Part shown: in pieces, positions 1 to 7,896 of the stretch | Layout of the letters: the number at the start of each line of letters is the position of its first letter | Numbering within the stretch: position 1 is the first letter of the stretch | Notes under the pieces: model-generated | The model's database searches: none | Seen by the model: the letters and a program-made list of their open reading frames with translations, nothing else | Told to the model about the DNA's origin: nothing | Assembly: GCA_027623235.1 (NCBI GenBank) | Contig: JAQBVJ010000011.1 | Location: forward strand, 1-64,000 | Source: Planctomycetota bacterium | Lineage (GTDB): Bacteria; Planctomycetota; Planctomycetia; Planctomycetales; Planctomycetaceae | Direction of reading: 5' to 3' | DNA length: 64,000 nt | Made by a program: the position numbers and the translations under genes

Positions 1-62
1 TACCGCCATCTCCGGCGATCACTGCCGCAGCAGCGTAGGTAATTGCACCGGACCGTGAACGG

Positions 63-962
63 TTACGGCCGCAGGTCATCAGAAATGCGGTGCATCGAAG
101 CACGAATGGTCAGGCCCTGGCTGACGCACATATTGAGCATGTCCAGCATGTCGGGCATGGCTCGTTCGATTTCGCTTTTCCGATCTGTGGCCCGGTTTTG
201 AATGAGAACTCGCGGAACAGCCCAGCAAAGCATCGGAAAGACGAGGGCAGCGATTGCGACGGGAATTTCCAGAACCGGCGGCACGAACATGAAGAGCACG
301 CCGAAAAAAGTGAGACTGATCAGGATTCCGAAGAATCGAATGGCAGACAGGTTCTGCAGAGCGTGCGGCTGATAGTAGCCCGCCTGCGACAGCTCATTTT
401 CAATTCGCGTTCGGTCCGTAAGCGGCATGAGTGTCGCAAACGCTGGTGTCGATGGACCTAGAACGTAGTCGTCCGAATTCGACGGGATGTCTCCTGGCAG
501 GACTTTGCGAATATGTGCCGGCTCTTCGAAGCTCGTTTCGCGAGTGTGGAAGAGAGACTGGTTGGCCCAGCTCACGCCGACTGGCTGCGGGCTCCATCCG
601 GCCGGTTGAGGTGGCGTCCATTCTGGACGGTCACCTGATGCCGACGGCGCATACGACCCGGTTCCGGCGAGTTCCGGGACAGGAGCAGCGACTTCAACGG
701 GAAGCGGTGGCGGTTCCGGGTAGGACGCGGGAAAGGGCAGTGGTTCGGCCAGTGGCATCTCCGCAGGCAGAGTCGAGGCGGGAGTTTCCGCTGGCGGATA
801 GGCGGAGAACGTCTCCGCGGCGACCTGATCCAGCTCAGCGCGCTGAGCCGCTTCGTCTCGCTGCAGCCTGCGCCACCGGATAACCAACCGCGTGCCGAAT
901 ACCAGAACGGCACTCAGGAACACCGCGGCGAAAAAGCCAAATGCCAGTAGAGTTGGATTCAT
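63..962 (-). CDS. TadC-like pilus assembly membrane protein, C-terminally truncated
   Basis: Last gene of the minus-strand Tad operon. Residues 4-27 form a membrane segment; about 50-135 are proline-rich and low in complexity; two hydrophobic segments lie near 207-252; a type II secretion F (T2SSF) domain begins near 265 with the motif MPDMLDMLNMCVSQG. TadC forms the inner-membrane platform with TadB. The frame meets TAA after only about 35 residues of the T2SSF domain, where roughly 120 more would be expected. The last 62 bases of the window carry a different open minus-strand frame. The gene may be broken by a frameshift or insertion, or the remaining domain may lie beyond the window in another frame. 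Start is ATG with GAGG upstream. Confidence 0.75.
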   Translation of the reverse strand: MNPTLLAFGFFAAVFLSAVLVFGTRLVIRWRRLQRDEAAQRAELDQVAAETFSAYPPAETPASTLPAEMPLAEPLPFPASYPEPPPLPVEVAAPVPELAGTGSYAPSASGDRPEWTPPQPAGWSPQPVGVSWANQSLFHTRETSFEEPAHIRKVLPGDIPSNSDDYVLGPSTPAFATLMPLTDRTRIENELSQAGYYQPHALQNLSAIRFFGILISLTFFGVLFMFVPPVLEIPVAIAALVFPMLCWAVPRVLIQNRATDRKSEIERAMPDMLDMLNMCVSQGLTIRASMHRISDDLRP

Positions 963-1047
963 GATCAGGCCTCGTCGCCTTCACTGTCTTCAAAATGCTG
1001 TGTCGTTGAAAAATGCCGTGTCGTTGAAATCTGTTTGCCGTGATCGA

Positions 1048-1908
1048 TCAACTTCGCTGGCTGGTCTGAAGAATCCTCAGAATCCAGAGTGAGCCGATGA
1101 CTTCAAACAGGACCGCCACGATGGTGATGCCCTGACCCCAGGGAGAATCCATCAGCTTCGGCAGGTATTCCGCATCCCGCAACGAGAAGAATGTGATAAT
1201 CATCGGGGGCAGAGTGAGCATCAGCACGGCCGTGGCCCGGCTTCCCGTCGTCGCGGCACGCAGCCGTCCCAGGAACAGAAGCCGGTCACGAATCGTCTCA
1301 GACAGCCGCTCCAGCACGCTCACCAGGTCCCCACCCGTCTGCTGATGCACGGACAATGCCGTGACCAGAATGTTGAGTGTGATCAGACCGGTCTTCTGGG
1401 GAAGATCGCGAATCGCGGATGGCAGGTCCTCGCCCATTTTCATGCGACGGGCACAGTCCATCAGCTCGTCGCCGAGGGGAACCGGCGTGTCGTGTGCAAC
1501 CAGTTCCCAGCACTGTTCGATGCTGCGGCCTGTTTTCGCAGCGCGGGCCAGCTCGTCGATCATCGACGGAAGCTGCTCCGTCATCTTGTTTCTACGTCGC
1601 GACCGGATCACGACCGCGGTGACGATCGGGCCGGCAGATCCGAAGAAACCAAGCAGGGCCGCCGTCAGAACGTGTTCCTGAATGATGAAAATGACTCCGC
1701 CGACCGCCAGTCCGAAAAACAAACAGAGACCGAGAAGCAGCGACGGCACGATCTCCATGCCGGACTGCAGCATCAGCTCGTCGAACCATTTGTTGATCCC
1801 GTTGCCGAAGCCGGCTTCCTCGTCGGAGGCCGCAAAGGTTTCCCGATCACCGAGGATGTCGGCGAATCCGGGCAGTGCTTCGATTTGACGATTGATTCCT
1901 GTCGCCAT
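1048..1908 (-). CDS. tadB: TadB-like type II secretion F family protein
   Basis: 286 residues: a soluble N-terminus, two membrane segments near 55-105, a T2SSF domain at about 115-235 (LPSMIDELARAAKTG, then KTGLITLNILVTALSVHQ), and two C-terminal membrane segments. This is the usual TadB plan, an inner-membrane platform protein of the Flp/Tad pilus secretion machine that works with TadA and TadC. It lies between the TadA gene upstream and the TadC-like gene downstream on the same strand. ATG start with GGAGA about 8 bases upstream. TadB and TadC are paralogues, so the letter rests on gene order. Confidence 0.85.
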   Translation of the reverse strand: MATGINRQIEALPGFADILGDRETFAASDEEAGFGNGINKWFDELMLQSGMEIVPSLLLGLCLFFGLAVGGVIFIIQEHVLTAALLGFFGSAGPIVTAVVIRSRRRNKMTEQLPSMIDELARAAKTGRSIEQCWELVAHDTPVPLGDELMDCARRMKMGEDLPSAIRDLPQKTGLITLNILVTALSVHQQTGGDLVSVLERLSETIRDRLLFLGRLRAATTGSRATAVLMLTLPPMIITFFSLRDAEYLPKLMDSPWGQGITIVAVLFEVIGSLWILRILQTSQRS

Positions 1909-1930
1909 GACAGTGGTCTCCGCGGGGAGT

Positions 1931-2013
1931 CGATTGTTGATAGTCGATTGTTGAAGGTCGATGATCGATTGTTGATCGTCGATGGCTGTGCTTCCTGCCC
2001 ATCAACGATCAAC
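1931..2013. repeat. Direct-repeat cluster and hairpin between tadA and tadB
   Basis: Three copies of CGATTGTTGA start at 1931, 1945 and 1966. The third runs into an inverted repeat: 1971-1985 pairs with 1999-2013 (15 positions, one G-T wobble) around a 13-base loop. It lies between the tadA stop (2021) and the tadB start (1908) on their transcribed strand. It could set the relative expression of the two genes, act as a processing site, or be a small expanded repeat. It lacks a U-run, so it is not a standard terminator. Confidence 0.6.
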
Positions 2014-2020
2014 CATCAAC

Positions 2021-3340
2021 TTAACGGGAGTGCAGCTCGCGAGCGTCGAACAGGTTGGCCGGGATCTCGAATCCCGCCGCGGCGAGTCGCTTCAGCACGG
2101 TTGGCTCGTGGCCGGTCGCAAAGAACGAACCGATGGCCTTGCCCTTTGCGTCCACTCCCTGCCACCGATAAACGAAAATATCTTCCAGGACGTAGACGCC
2201 GTTTCGGCACCCGCAAAGTTCTGAAACTCGTGTGATCTTTCTTTCGCCGGTCGAAAGTCGAGTCATCTGAATCAGCAGCTGAACGGCCGAGGCGATGTAC
2301 TGCCGCGCGATCGTCGTCGGAAGATCGACGCCGGACAGAGCGATCATCATCTCAAGTCGGTCGAGGGCGTCTCGCGTATCGTTCGCGTGAAGCGTACTCA
2401 TCGAGCCATCGTGGCCCGTGTTCATGGCCTGAAGCATTTCCAGAACCTCACCGCCACGGGCTTCGCCCACGATGATTCGGTCAGGACGCATTCGCAGGCT
2501 GTTCTTCAACAGTGCCCGCTGATCAATCTCGCCTGTGCCTTCGACGTTGGCCGGTCGCATTTCCAGGGAGACGACGTCCGGCTGCTGGAGCTGAAGTTCG
2601 GCCGTCTGCTCGATCGTGATGACTCGTTCGGAGACCGGGATGAAGCGGCTGAGATTGTTCAGCAGCGTCGTTTTGCCGGCACCCGTTCCGCCGGAAACCA
2701 GCAGATTCAGTCGACCGCGAATGGCCATGACCAGAAAGTCGGCCATCTCAGGAGCCATCGACCCCATCGAGACCATGTCTTCAAACAGGAGGGCTCGGGA
2801 GCGGAAACGACGAATGGAAATCGTCGGGCCTCGCAGAGCCAGCGGCGGAATCACCGCGTTGAGTCGCGAGCCGTCCGGCAGTTTCGCATCGACCATCGGC
2901 GAGACTTCGTCGATTCGGCGACCGGCTCGCCCGACAAGGCGATGGATCAGCCGCATCAGATGATGCTCGTCCGCAAACTGAATGTTCGTGTGCTGCAGCA
3001 GTCCGTTTCGCTCGACAAACACCCGGTCCGGAGCGTTTACAAGAACGTCGGAGATCTCCGGATCGTTCATCAGCGGCTCCAGCGGACCGAAGCCGTAGAT
3101 CTCATCCATGATCTCCCGGACCATCTGCTCGCGATGCTCGCCGCCCAGATTGACTTCTTCGAGTGTGCAGAGGTGCGAGGCCAGAGATCGCAGTTGCTGC
3201 CGAAGCTCGTCTTCATTCATCTTTCCGGCTTTGGACAGATCGATGGCGTCGACCATCCGCCGGTGCAGATGCGTCTTGAGACGCTGGAACTGCTGGCTCG
3301 GGTTTTCGGAAACGACTTTTGCTGTGCTTTCAGCCACCAT
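2021..3340 (-). CDS. tadA: TadA/CpaF pilus assembly ATPase
   Basis: Secretion ATPase of the GspE/VirB11 superfamily that powers Tad pilus assembly at the inner membrane. Visible motifs: a Walker A loop GGTGAGKTT near residue 215, an Asp-box-like VITIEQTAEL after it, a Walker B region RPDRIIVGEARGGE, and the His-box stretch STLHANDTRDALDRL. The N-terminal domain shows the CpaF-type GFGPLEPLMNDPEISDVLVN. The C-terminal 60 residues (CRNGVYVLEDIFVYRW onward) match the usual CpaF tail. A TTG lies two codons upstream, but ATG at 3340 has GAGG eight bases before it and is preferred. Followed by tadB and tadC. Confidence 0.93.
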   Translation of the reverse strand: MVAESTAKVVSENPSQQFQRLKTHLHRRMVDAIDLSKAGKMNEDELRQQLRSLASHLCTLEEVNLGGEHREQMVREIMDEIYGFGPLEPLMNDPEISDVLVNAPDRVFVERNGLLQHTNIQFADEHHLMRLIHRLVGRAGRRIDEVSPMVDAKLPDGSRLNAVIPPLALRGPTISIRRFRSRALLFEDMVSMGSMAPEMADFLVMAIRGRLNLLVSGGTGAGKTTLLNNLSRFIPVSERVITIEQTAELQLQQPDVVSLEMRPANVEGTGEIDQRALLKNSLRMRPDRIIVGEARGGEVLEMLQAMNTGHDGSMSTLHANDTRDALDRLEMMIALSGVDLPTTIARQYIASAVQLLIQMTRLSTGERKITRVSELCGCRNGVYVLEDIFVYRWQGVDAKGKAIGSFFATGHEPTVLKRLAAAGFEIPANLFDARELHSR

Positions 3341-3416
3341 GGTCAATCCTCATTGATTAACGAGTCGTCGCCGGTTCAGCCCGGCGGGTCGTGTCGTTTT
3401 GTTATCCCCGGCGTCC

Positions 3417-4691
3417 CTAATAGGTGAGCCGAAGTTTGTAGATGTACGGGTTAGCCAGGCGATCCCACGAACCCGCGACAACAGTCTCTGCCGCCAGCAG
3501 TGCCGTTAGCGTTGTCAGGACGCCCGGCTGAAAAACGATCTCGCATGCTTCGTTACGGTGAAGCCGCACGTTGAGAATTCGTCCGGCGACCGCTCGGATG
3601 CAGCGGACAGTCCCCTCGCGGGAGTGTTCGCGTTGTTGGAATTCGTCGTAAAGAAAAACAATCCGACATTGACCAATGAGATCCGCGAGCTCGTTGGAGA
3701 GAGAGCCTCCAACACCGTTCAGCGTCACGTAGTCGTCGTGACCTCGGTCCAGCCGAAGTCCGTCGATGCCGTTTGGCAGGTCCTTTTCAGTCCATCCGGA
3801 TCGGATGTGCCGGATGATGTCGTTGTGAGTTGCGGTGTGCTTCGCTGCGAAGAGGAACATGTTTGACTTGTTGACGTCTTCGTCGCGTCCAGCACTTCGC
3901 AGCGTGATTTCCGGGAGACCGTCCGCTCCGGAGGTGATCTTGCCGGTGTCTTCGTGGTAGCGGAATCGGTCCGCTCCCTGCCGATTGACGATGGCCGCGT
4001 CCCAGGTGTCGAGCCGCCGGTCGTCCTGGCACGATTTCAGAATTGCCAGTGGCAGGGCCGGAACCGGCACACTGTCGAGCGGCTGCAGACCGACGATGCG
4101 GTTATCGATCGAGGCTTCGGCCAGCGCGGTGACATCGCCTGCGGGTTGTCCGGTGAGGCCCTGAAAGAACAGAGCAACCGGGTTGTTTCGAGATCGGCTG
4201 TGTTCCGTGCGGACGACGACACTTGTCGGTCGCCGGCTGGTTTCGACAAAGACCTCGCGGCCGGTGTCTCCCTGCACGACGATTTTCCCGAAGCGAATGT
4301 CGCCGTCTTCCGAATCGTCGATCTCAACGGGTCTTCCCGCCAGCTTATTGACCGAGGCGATGGCTTTTCCTTTTTGCCGTGCCCGCTGGAGGATTTCGGA
4401 CTGATCGAATTCCGGTTTGAGCAGATCGTCGGTGACGAGCTCTCCGCCGGAGGCGAGTGCCGCGGATTCGGTAGCCGTTTGAAGTTCGACATCGGCAGCG
4501 TCGAGCCAGAGCTTGTCCAGCACGAGAGCCACTCCAGAAATCACCACAACCAGCACGATAATCGCGGCCGGAGCCATCGTTCCTCGCCGGTTCGCGCGAC
4601 TGCGACCGGACGCACTCGACCTGCGGAACGCAGGCGGCGTTGTGGATCGGCGATCGATCGAGGCTGAAGTCGTGGAGTGAATTCGCTGCAT
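3417..4691 (-). CDS. TadG-like pilus-associated membrane protein
   Basis: 424 residues. A basic N-terminus RRGTMAPAA is followed by one hydrophobic segment at about 40-62 and then by DAADVELQTATESAALASGGEL, the typical start of Tad/Flp proteins with the TadG-like N-terminal domain (putative pseudopilin helix). The rest is an unassigned extracytoplasmic region with no von Willebrand motif that I can see. It lies between cpaB and tadA in the pilus operon and is probably a minor pilin-like or scaffold component. There is no strong ribosome binding site at the chosen ATG; a start nearer the membrane segment (Met39) is possible. Confidence 0.7.
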   Translation of the reverse strand: MQRIHSTTSASIDRRSTTPPAFRRSSASGRSRANRRGTMAPAAIIVLVVVISGVALVLDKLWLDAADVELQTATESAALASGGELVTDDLLKPEFDQSEILQRARQKGKAIASVNKLAGRPVEIDDSEDGDIRFGKIVVQGDTGREVFVETSRRPTSVVVRTEHSRSRNNPVALFFQGLTGQPAGDVTALAEASIDNRIVGLQPLDSVPVPALPLAILKSCQDDRRLDTWDAAIVNRQGADRFRYHEDTGKITSGADGLPEITLRSAGRDEDVNKSNMFLFAAKHTATHNDIIRHIRSGWTEKDLPNGIDGLRLDRGHDDYVTLNGVGGSLSNELADLIGQCRIVFLYDEFQQREHSREGTVRCIRAVAGRILNVRLHRNEACEIVFQPGVLTTLTALLAAETVVAGSWDRLANPYIYKLRLTY

Positions 4692-5015
4692 GTCGGTTCT
4701 TTGCGAGTCCGCTGTCAGCAGACTGACGGAAGACTGTCTGAGGGCTGAAAGTCAAAGTGCGGAGGCGATCCCGGTGAAACGCAAAACACGGCGCCGTGGT
4801 CCGAGAGGGATTCCACTGGTCAAACATAGGTCAGGAATCTGCCGGCGACGCGGCAAATCCTCAGGAACTGTCATGCTCCTCTTTCTGGCAGCGATCCGGC
4901 ACGGCCGGTTGCTGCCCGTACAGACAAGAAGCCCGGCTTCAAGTTGAAGCCGGGCTGTTCGACACGCCCGTGTTGAATTGAAAATCGGTCGACGCGGATT
5001 TGCTTCGTCGAAGAG
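4692..5015. other. Intergenic gap between cpaB and the TadG-like gene
   Basis: 324 bases with no convincing gene. It contains one strong hairpin (4930-4956, listed separately). The sequence between the hairpin and 4692 would have to carry a promoter for the downstream genes if the hairpin terminates, but I cannot pick out a promoter with confidence. Confidence 0.5.
4920..4956 (-). terminator. Hairpin downstream of cpaB, possible terminator
   Basis: An 11-bp perfect GC-rich stem (4930-4940 with 4946-4956, arm AGCCCGGCTTC) and a five-base loop, followed on the minus strand by TTCTTGTCTG. The stem is strong but the T-run is poor, so it may attenuate rather than end transcription between cpaB and the TadG-like gene. 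Confidence 0.5.
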
Positions 5016-6134
5016 TTACTGCCTTGATGTCGGCAGCAAAGAAATATTCTGGCTCCCTGGCAGTTGCTGACTGGCTGGTGTCGAAGAAGTCGCACCGGGC
5101 TGAGTCTGCAATCCTGACGTCGGCCCCAGGAAGTAACCGGCAGCCGGTGGCTGGCCAGGAGCAAAACCCGGAACCGGCTGTCCCGGAATCGCACCCGGAA
5201 TCAGCTGACCCGGGACAGGCTGAACGGGAGCGTTCGGCTGTCCGATGTTGTTGTAGTTCCCATTGTTGTAGTCATAGCCCCCGTAGATCGGGACGCCGTT
5301 TCGGAACGCCGCCCTGGACATTCCGGAACCTCGGTAAATGGTTGAAACGAAAGGAGGCGGCGGCTGGGGAACGGGTTCCGGGATCGGCTCCGGAATTGGC
5401 GGCAGCCCGAGCAACTCTTCGAGAGTGGCTCGATTCGGATCTTTGAGCTCGACCATGGACGTGCCGCTCGAATCTGTCGTGAACGCGAGAGTCAGATTTC
5501 CATGAGCTTCGGCAAGACGCAGAAGACTCGCGTCCTTCTCGGCGACCTCCACAGTAATCGTGTTCTGAGCGGCTTCGAGCGGTTCCTGGACGAAGGCCTT
5601 GTTGATGGCCAGGACCTGAATTCCCCGGAAGAGGACCATTGAGAGGGCGCCAATCTCTTGCATGCGGGGGTCACTGTTTGCGGTGCCTTCCGGAGTCCAG
5701 TGGATATCGACGTGCTCTCCCGGATGAAGGAGACCGCTCAGAAGTGCAGAATCGTCACCAATGCGAACCGTCATCGCGCGGTAACCGCTGCTGACAGCCA
5801 GAGGCGGCATCTTGCCAAGCGGGTACAGGTCGCTGGCGAGGATCGGCACGGCCGATTCGATTCGTCTTTTGACCACGCGGCCGATAATCGCCTGCTCGAC
5901 GAGAAGTTCATCGCCGGTCAGTTCGCGAATAAATCGTGCCCGCCCAAGATGCTCCGGCTTGATCACTGTTCCGACTTCAAGATCGCCGAGCGCCGTTGGC
6001 AGAATGCGGCCCCGCACGACTTCCTCAACTTCTTCTTCCGCGAACATCACCTTCTTGACGACGAAGCCGACGATCAGCAGAACAAGAAGCCCGAAGACCA
6101 TTCCGACGAGTGTGGCGGGTGTCAGTTTCTTCAC
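5016..6134 (-). CDS. cpaB: Flp pilus assembly protein CpaB (RcpC)
   Basis: 372 residues. Membrane anchor at about residues 8-27, then a SAF domain with the CpaB pattern (ALGDLEVGTVIKPEHL, IIGRVVKRRIESAVPIL) and the following RcpC/CpaB region (LLHPGEHVDIHWT, AINKAFVQEPLEAAQNTITVEV). CpaB is a periplasmic part of the Tad apparatus thought to support the secretin. Residues from about 245 to the end are proline-, glycine- and glutamine-rich, longer than usual and probably disordered. GTG start with GGGAG six bases upstream. It follows the TadE-like gene after a 188-base gap. Confidence 0.9.
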   Translation of the reverse strand: MKKLTPATLVGMVFGLLVLLIVGFVVKKVMFAEEEVEEVVRGRILPTALGDLEVGTVIKPEHLGRARFIRELTGDELLVEQAIIGRVVKRRIESAVPILASDLYPLGKMPPLAVSSGYRAMTVRIGDDSALLSGLLHPGEHVDIHWTPEGTANSDPRMQEIGALSMVLFRGIQVLAINKAFVQEPLEAAQNTITVEVAEKDASLLRLAEAHGNLTLAFTTDSSGTSMVELKDPNRATLEELLGLPPIPEPIPEPVPQPPPPFVSTIYRGSGMSRAAFRNGVPIYGGYDYNNGNYNNIGQPNAPVQPVPGQLIPGAIPGQPVPGFAPGQPPAAGYFLGPTSGLQTQPGATSSTPASQQLPGSQNISLLPTSRQ

Positions 6135-6158
6135 GGGACGCTCCCTTTAACCTGGTCA

Positions 6159-6178
6159 GGCAGCCGTTTAAGGCTGCC
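6159..6178 (-). promoter_or_regulatory. Short hairpin in the cpaB leader
   Basis: GGCAGCC at 6159-6165 pairs with GGCTGCC at 6172-6178 around a six-base AT loop. It lies about 25 bases before the cpaB start, just before its ribosome binding site. It has no T-run. A role in mRNA processing or translation control is possible but not shown. Confidence 0.35.
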
Positions 6179-6322
6179 CGGAAAATGACTCTTTAGTGAA
6201 TGAGCTCGATCCGACTTTCGTTTCGAGTTAGCTCCCCCGGACGGCGATCGACCAGTGGAATGAAAAACCGCTTGTGGCAATATGGGTCGTAAATGGCAGT
6301 TGGTACGCAGAAAGGAATGAGT

Positions 6323-6787
6323 TCACTCCCGGATCATGCGCGTTGTGTGATAAATCTGACGGTTCCGCAGGCTGTAACCGATCGGCCAGAGCAGATCAGG
6401 TGAGCAGGCCTGCATGTCGACCGCCAGCGACACGGTGACGACATCTCCGGACCGGACGCCCGAGTCGACTCGAACGCGCAGTGATCGTCGCAGACGTGCC
6501 GGCAGCGCGTTCGAGATGGTCTCTTCCACGTCGACCGCCTGAACTCCTGGCAGCGTGGCTTTGCGGCAGCCAATGCGAGCCGCTTCGGCGACTTGTCCCC
6601 GAGCGAAGAACAGCATCGAAAACTCGAACAGACCAAACAGCACGATCGCCAGGATTGGCAGTGTGAAAATCAGTTCGGCGCTGAGGAAACCTCGTCGCCG
6701 TTTGCGCGCATTCAGAGTCGGAGTCGCCGCTTCAGGCGAAACGGGACAGTTCGAATTGTCGTGTTTGATTTTTGACCGACGCATCAT
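6323..6787 (-). CDS. TadE-like pseudopilin
   Basis: About 154 residues from ATG 6787. A basic stretch ARKRRRGFLSAELIFTLPI leads into one membrane helix (AIVLFGLFEFSMLFF), followed by QVAEAARIGCRKATLPG. This is the TadE family plan: a type IV-pilin-like helix with a Glu soon after the processing site, cleaved by the Tad prepilin peptidase encoded directly upstream. The frame is open up to 6904, but that would overlap the peptidase gene by 71 bases, so the start at 6787 (or the next codon, 6784) is preferred. The neighbours support a role as a minor pseudopilin in Tad pilus assembly. Confidence 0.8.
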   Translation of the reverse strand: MMRRSKIKHDNSNCPVSPEAATPTLNARKRRRGFLSAELIFTLPILAIVLFGLFEFSMLFFARGQVAEAARIGCRKATLPGVQAVDVEETISNALPARLRRSLRVRVDSGVRSGDVVTVSLAVDMQACSPDLLWPIGYSLRNRQIYHTTRMIRE

Positions 6788-6833
6788 CCGGCCTGTCGAA
6801 AAAGTGTGAGAAAGCGAACTCCAGCGGACGAAA

Positions 6834-7409
6834 CTACACCCACGGGAATTTCGGCAACTGCCAGACAATGACCAGCCAGGTTGCCAGAGCAACAGGCACA
6901 GCAAAGCCCATGGGACGCCGGGCGACGCGGTCCTTGATTGTTTCCTTCTTCAACTTCTCGCCCTTCTTCACATCGCGGGCCGCAGATGAAGTGAATTTGT
7001 CTTTGGTCTTGAAGACCCCTTTAAACATCATGCTGTAAATCAGAATGAAGAACGTGCCAAGCGCGGCCAGGCCCGTGCTTCCGAGCAGGACGAAGCCTGT
7101 CATCTTCCAGCCGAGCCACACGCTCAGGCCGCCGATAAGTTTCACATCGCCGCCGCCACCGCTGCCGATCATCCACAGCAGAAACAGCAGTCCGAAGCCC
7201 AGCAGAAATCCGAGCCCCGCATCACCCAGTCCGGCGAGTCCGTTGAACCCGATTTGATAAACCAGACCCAGTCCGAACACGGGCAGTGTCAGCTTGTTCG
7301 GAATCTTCTTGACTCGAATGTCCCAGACCGCAGCGGCGATCGTGTACGCGCCGACGCACAGGACAAAAACGATGAGTTGAACAAGCTGCGGTGTGGTGAG
7401 TTCCGGCAT
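6834..7409 (-). CDS. Prepilin peptidase, TadV/CpaA type (A24 family)
   Basis: Integral membrane aspartic peptidase of 191 residues. The two catalytic Asp positions are visible: AAVWDIRVKKIPN early, and GSGGGGDVKLIGGL in the GxGD motif typical of the family. It cleaves class III signal peptides of Flp and TadE/F pilins. It is short, without the methyltransferase half of PilD, as in TadV/CpaA, and carries a Lys-rich loop before the last membrane helix. The ATG at 7409, preceded by GAAAGAATC, is preferred over the longer frame from 7466. First gene of the visible operon. Confidence 0.88.
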   Translation of the reverse strand: MPELTTPQLVQLIVFVLCVGAYTIAAAVWDIRVKKIPNKLTLPVFGLGLVYQIGFNGLAGLGDAGLGFLLGFGLLFLLWMIGSGGGGDVKLIGGLSVWLGWKMTGFVLLGSTGLAALGTFFILIYSMMFKGVFKTKDKFTSSAARDVKKGEKLKKETIKDRVARRPMGFAVPVALATWLVIVWQLPKFPWV

Positions 7410-7896
7410 TTCGATTCTTTCAGAATGATTCGCTGTCAATACGGCGGTCGAGCGTTCGACTCGCACAACGGTCGGGACTCACGCCAGAACTCCGGCGCGA
7501 AGCGACTTCCCCAGGGAGCCTCATCTCAGACCATACGTCGAAAAACCGAGTCAGCCCGCGATGGGCACAAACTGTGTGGGTTTCCTCATTGATTATTCAC
7601 GAGGAAACGCGGTCGTCACGACCAGCTTGAAGAATCGGACCACTTACCCCGTTTGCCTTTCTCGACACGCCGGAACAATCGTTACAACCGGAACGGTTTC
7701 CTGGCGATCGCTGCTGTGTGACGGCCAAAGAGACGCGGCAGTCGGCGGATTCCCGAAGTTGAGGAATCATGAGGAGATCGACAAAGCGCGGGGTTCGTCG
7801 GATGGCTCGTGCTTCTACCGACGTGCGATCTGCGGCCTTTAGAGATCTGCGGCCTTTAGAGATCTGCGGCCTTTAGAAAGGAGCAGCGGCTCCGAT
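7410..7896. other. Gene-free stretch upstream of the pilus operon
   Basis: 487 bases between the prepilin peptidase start and the stop of the regulator gene upstream. It must hold the operon promoter if the Tad genes start here. I see no confident promoter and no coding-like frame. Near the regulator end it holds a perfect triplicated 17-bp repeat (7827-7877). Confidence 0.5.
7827..7877. repeat. Three perfect tandem 17-bp repeats
   Basis: Unit GATCTGCGGCCTTTAGA repeated without change at 7827, 7844 and 7861, 20 bases beyond the stop of the regulator gene. A perfect short tandem array suggests recent slippage and possible copy-number variation among strains. It could also be a cluster of protein-binding sites. 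Confidence 0.9.

Noticed and set aside
4930..4956. Strong terminator call between cpaB and the TadG-like gene
   Set aside because: The stem is strong, but the T-run is poor and the downstream genes belong to the same pathway, so full termination is not claimed; it is listed at moderate confidence.
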